Source of the DNA: Deltaproteobacteria bacterium
Lineage (GTDB): Bacteria; Myxococcota_A; Polyangia; HGW-17
Assembly (NCBI GenBank): GCA_003249585.1
Contig: QKIM01000072.1
Span: 1-7,571, forward strand
Direction of reading: 5' to 3'
DNA length: 7,571 bases
The translations under genes and the position numbers were made by a program. Numbering within the stretch: position 1 is the first letter of the stretch; every line of letters starts with the position of its first letter. Below are positions 6,241 to 7,571 of this stretch, piece after piece. Below the pieces are notes generated by a model. It was not told the origin of the DNA, searched no databases, and worked only from the letters and a program-made list of their open reading frames with translations.

Positions 6241-6969
6241 ATGGCAGGCACCGCCGAACGACTTTTCGATCCTTCATTTGAGACCCACCCCGTCATCATA
6301 GAGCACGCGTCCGTTGCCATCGACGCGGTGTACAACAGCCTCTCCCTGGAGCTGGATCTCACTTCGGACACGATCTCCATCCTGGACTATTACATCTCCA
6401 CGGTCGGACAGGTGGATGGCTCCATCGTCTATCTGCTCTCGAGTGCCATGGGCGCCTACTTCGGCGAGCTCATGAGGCGCACCCTCGGGGGTGTCTGGGT
6501 CATCCCGTCGGCAGAGGAACCCATGGACTGGGAGCTTCGGTTCACGAGCTGTCCCATGTCTATCTTCCCCGTGGCCATCTCCGCCGAGGTCCTCGCCAAA
6601 GAGACCTCCGAGGAGATCGACGCCTCCTTCTGCGTGGCCCCTTCGCGGCTCCACCTTCTCGAGGAGATGCTGGAACGGTCTGTGGCGGTGACGGAGAGAG
6701 AGTATTACAGTTTCGCCGGCCGGATCGACGCCATCGAGCTCAGTGTGGACTTTCTGTCCCATGTTGAGAAGACCCTGGCGGAGAAGAAGCGTGAGGCACC
6801 CACCATTTTCGGCAGCGAGAACCCCCTCACCGTCCCCTGTCTCGACCTGTCCATCATGGACAGTCCCCCAAAGCAGACCACCCGTGCGCCCCGGAAGCCG
6901 GCTGCGAAAGCGCCCCGCAAGACAGCCGCAACTCCCCGCAAGACAGCCGCAACTCCCCGCAAGAAATAG
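6241..6969 (+). CDS. Hypothetical protein with GAYFGExxRR motif and histone-H1-like basic tail
   Basis: A 242-residue cytoplasmic-looking protein with no signal peptide or membrane segment. Residues about 20-165 form an alpha/beta-like domain: a helix (IEHASVAIDAVYNSL), then LDYYISTVGQVDG, then GAYFGELMRRTLGGVWVIP (70-88) and FPVAISAEVLAKE. The G-x-Y-x-GE-x2-RR-x3-GG-x-W pattern recalls uncharacterised small domain families (DUF-type) common in Myxococcota and relatives; I cannot name one with certainty. The last 30 or so residues are Lys/Arg/Ala/Pro/Thr repeats (APRKPAAKAPRKTAATPRK), resembling bacterial histone-H1-like tails and suggesting nucleic-acid or other polyanion contact. The tail contains a perfect 21-bp tandem duplication. 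It follows rpmB by 38 bp and could be cotranscribed with it. Function unknown. Confidence 0.82.
   Translation: MAGTAERLFDPSFETHPVIIEHASVAIDAVYNSLSLELDLTSDTISILDYYISTVGQVDGSIVYLLSSAMGAYFGELMRRTLGGVWVIPSAEEPMDWELRFTSCPMSIFPVAISAEVLAKETSEEIDASFCVAPSRLHLLEEMLERSVAVTEREYYSFAGRIDAIELSVDFLSHVEKTLAEKKREAPTIFGSENPLTVPCLDLSIMDSPPKQTTRAPRKPAAKAPRKTAATPRKTAATPRKK
6919..6960 (+). repeat. Two perfect tandem copies of a 21-bp coding repeat
   Basis: The unit encodes KTAATPR and occurs at 6919-6939 and 6940-6960 with no base differences, right before the final AAG AAA stop. A degenerate earlier copy encodes AAKAPRK. Perfect identity points to recent slippage or duplication and likely copy-number variation between strains. 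Confidence 0.95.
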
Positions 6970-7091
6970 TATTCAGGCTCGTTTCAGAAAAAACAGTTCT
7001 TCCTCAGCGTGGGGAAAAGTACAGGGATGTAAAAAAGGGGATGGAAGAGAAGGGATTGGGAAGATATGTTCTGGGAACTGAGAAAGAACGT

Positions 7092-7162
7092 ATGTAGAAA
7101 ATTTAGCCACAATAAACTATTCTGTCAAGAGCATATTATGGAAAATTTGTAATTTTCTACAT
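7092..7162. repeat. Perfect 12-bp inverted repeat with nested GAAAATT half-sites before etfB
   Basis: ATGTAGAAAATT (7092-7103) is the exact reverse complement of AATTTTCTACAT (7151-7162), with 47 bp between the arms. The right arm also pairs locally: GAAAATT (7141-7147), TGT, AATTTTC (7151-7157). Thus three copies of one seven-base element occur, two direct and one inverted. The right arm ends 26 bp before the etfB start. This looks like paired regulator-binding sites, possibly with looping; a transcript hairpin is the alternative. Confidence 0.6.
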
Positions 7163-7174
7163 CGGCTGTAATTT
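7147..7174 (+). promoter_or_regulatory. Weak candidate etfB promoter overlapping the inverted repeat
   Basis: TTGTAA (7147-7152, four of six to the -35) and TAATTT (7169-7174) are separated by 16 bases, just upstream of etfB. The overlapping TGTAAT (7167-7172) is a better -10 but too close to that -35. If real, the right repeat arm would lie over the promoter spacer, a repressor-like position. Confidence 0.25.
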
Positions 7175-7188
7175 ACGACAGGAAAAGC

Positions 7189-7571
7189 ATGGAAATCATC
7201 GTTTGCATCAAGCAGGTCCCGGACACCAGTGACGTGAAGACCGACGAAGAGACCGGCCGGATCATCCGGCAGGGTGTGGCCACCATCATCAACCCCGACG
7301 ACCGGCACGCGGTAGAGGAGGCGCTGGTCCTCCGCCAGCGCCATGGAGGACGGATCAGGATACTCTCCATGGGGCCCGAACAGGCGCGGACGGCCATCAA
7401 CGAGGTGCTGGCCATGGGCGCGGACGAGGGCTTCCTGCTGTGTGACGCAGCCTTCGCCGGATCCGACACCTGGGCGACGGCTGTGGCGCTTGGCAGCGCC
7501 ATCGAACACCTTGGACGGCCCGATGTGATCCTCTGTGGCCGACAGGCCATCGACGGTGACACGGCTCAGGT
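7189..7571 (+). CDS. etfB: Electron transfer flavoprotein beta subunit, N-terminal half (3'-truncated)
   Basis: The first 127 codons are present and the frame is still open at the window edge; full-length EtfB is usually about 250-270 residues. It begins MEIIVCIKQVPDTSDVK, continues with INPDDRHAVEEAL (35-46), the SMGPEQA strand-turn (60-66), LAMGADEGFLL and AGSDTWATAVAL, and ends in the nucleotide-binding signature CGRQAIDGDTAQ (116-127). EtfB pairs with EtfA (normally the next gene) to carry electrons between acyl-CoA or other dehydrogenases and the quinone pool, or, in bifurcating forms, NADH to ferredoxin. The SMGP, NPDD and CGRQAIDGDTAQ wording fits the anaerobe/CarD-like branch that includes bifurcating members better than the mitochondrial type; that assignment is inference. 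A CAGGA site lies seven to eight bases before ATG. Confidence 0.95.
   Translation, partial: MEIIVCIKQVPDTSDVKTDEETGRIIRQGVATIINPDDRHAVEEALVLRQRHGGRIRILSMGPEQARTAINEVLAMGADEGFLLCDAAFAGSDTWATAVALGSAIEHLGRPDVILCGRQAIDGDTAQ

Larger units (their letters stand above)
6970..7188. other. AT-rich spacer of 219 bp upstream of etfB
   Basis: No credible gene is present. The first half is purine-rich on the plus strand (about 7009-7066). A short palindrome GTTCTGGGAAC lies at 7069-7079. The second half is strongly AT-rich with the inverted repeat described at 7092-7162. No GC-hairpin plus T-run terminator was recognised for the preceding gene. Confidence 0.6.

Noticed and set aside
7041..7097. An 18-codon mini-ORF (MEEKGLGRYVLG...) in the etfB leader, considered as a leader peptide.
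   Set aside because: The purine run before it abuts the ATG, so ribosome spacing is poor, and the peptide has no run of regulatory codons.
1..7571. CRISPR array, tRNA, rRNA, transposase or integrase.
   Set aside because: No spaced direct-repeat array, cloverleaf, rRNA core sequence or DDE/Tyr-recombinase motifs were seen on either strand.

Overview
The window is GC-rich in coding sequence, with clearly AT-richer spacers, and reads as a Gram-negative bacterium of the Myxococcota/Deltaproteobacteria kind. The grounds are a transmembrane Ser/Thr kinase with an HRDVTPHN catalytic loop, a lipoprotein with a good lipobox, a periplasmic YkuD L,D-transpeptidase, a Lys/Ala/Pro histone-H1-like protein tail, and an EtfB of the kind seen in anaerobes with flavin-based electron bifurcation. 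The taxonomic guess rests on family style only; no phylogenetic marker was tested.

Layout. (1) 1-1449 (+): 3' part of a membrane-anchored Ser/Thr protein kinase, cut by the window edge at the alpha-C helix. (2) 1433-4308 (-): a probable three-gene operon read right to left. It contains a radical SAM/SPASM enzyme (TTG start, strong Shine-Dalgarno), an L,D-transpeptidase with an unusual SMGC active-site motif, and a small Cys-containing lipoprotein whose stop overlaps the kinase 3' end by 17 bp. (3) 4309-4650: a divergent control region with promoter-like elements on both strands and several inverted repeats. (4) 4651-5859 (+): an unrecognised membrane protein with five predicted membrane segments and a six-cysteine extracytoplasmic domain. 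(5) 6011-6202 (+): rpmB (bL28, zinc-ribbon form), followed 38 bp later by (6) 6241-6969 (+), a conserved-looking hypothetical protein with a basic repeat tail. (7) 6970-7188: an AT-rich spacer with a perfect 12-bp inverted repeat. (8) 7189-end (+): the first 127 codons of etfB.

How the parts may work together. The most interesting unit is the rSAM/SPASM - L,D-transpeptidase - lipoprotein cassette. The enzyme has all three CX3CX2C cysteines and a complete SPASM cysteine set. The lipoprotein resembles, from memory, the lipoprotein partner of the described 'rSAM/lipoprotein system' (Bacteroidetes-type pairs), and an L,D-transpeptidase gene sits between them. This suggests an exported, possibly radical-SAM-modified, envelope protein connected with peptidoglycan remodelling. 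That link is inference from gene order and motifs. The rpmB and etfB regions look like ordinary housekeeping and energy-metabolism genes.
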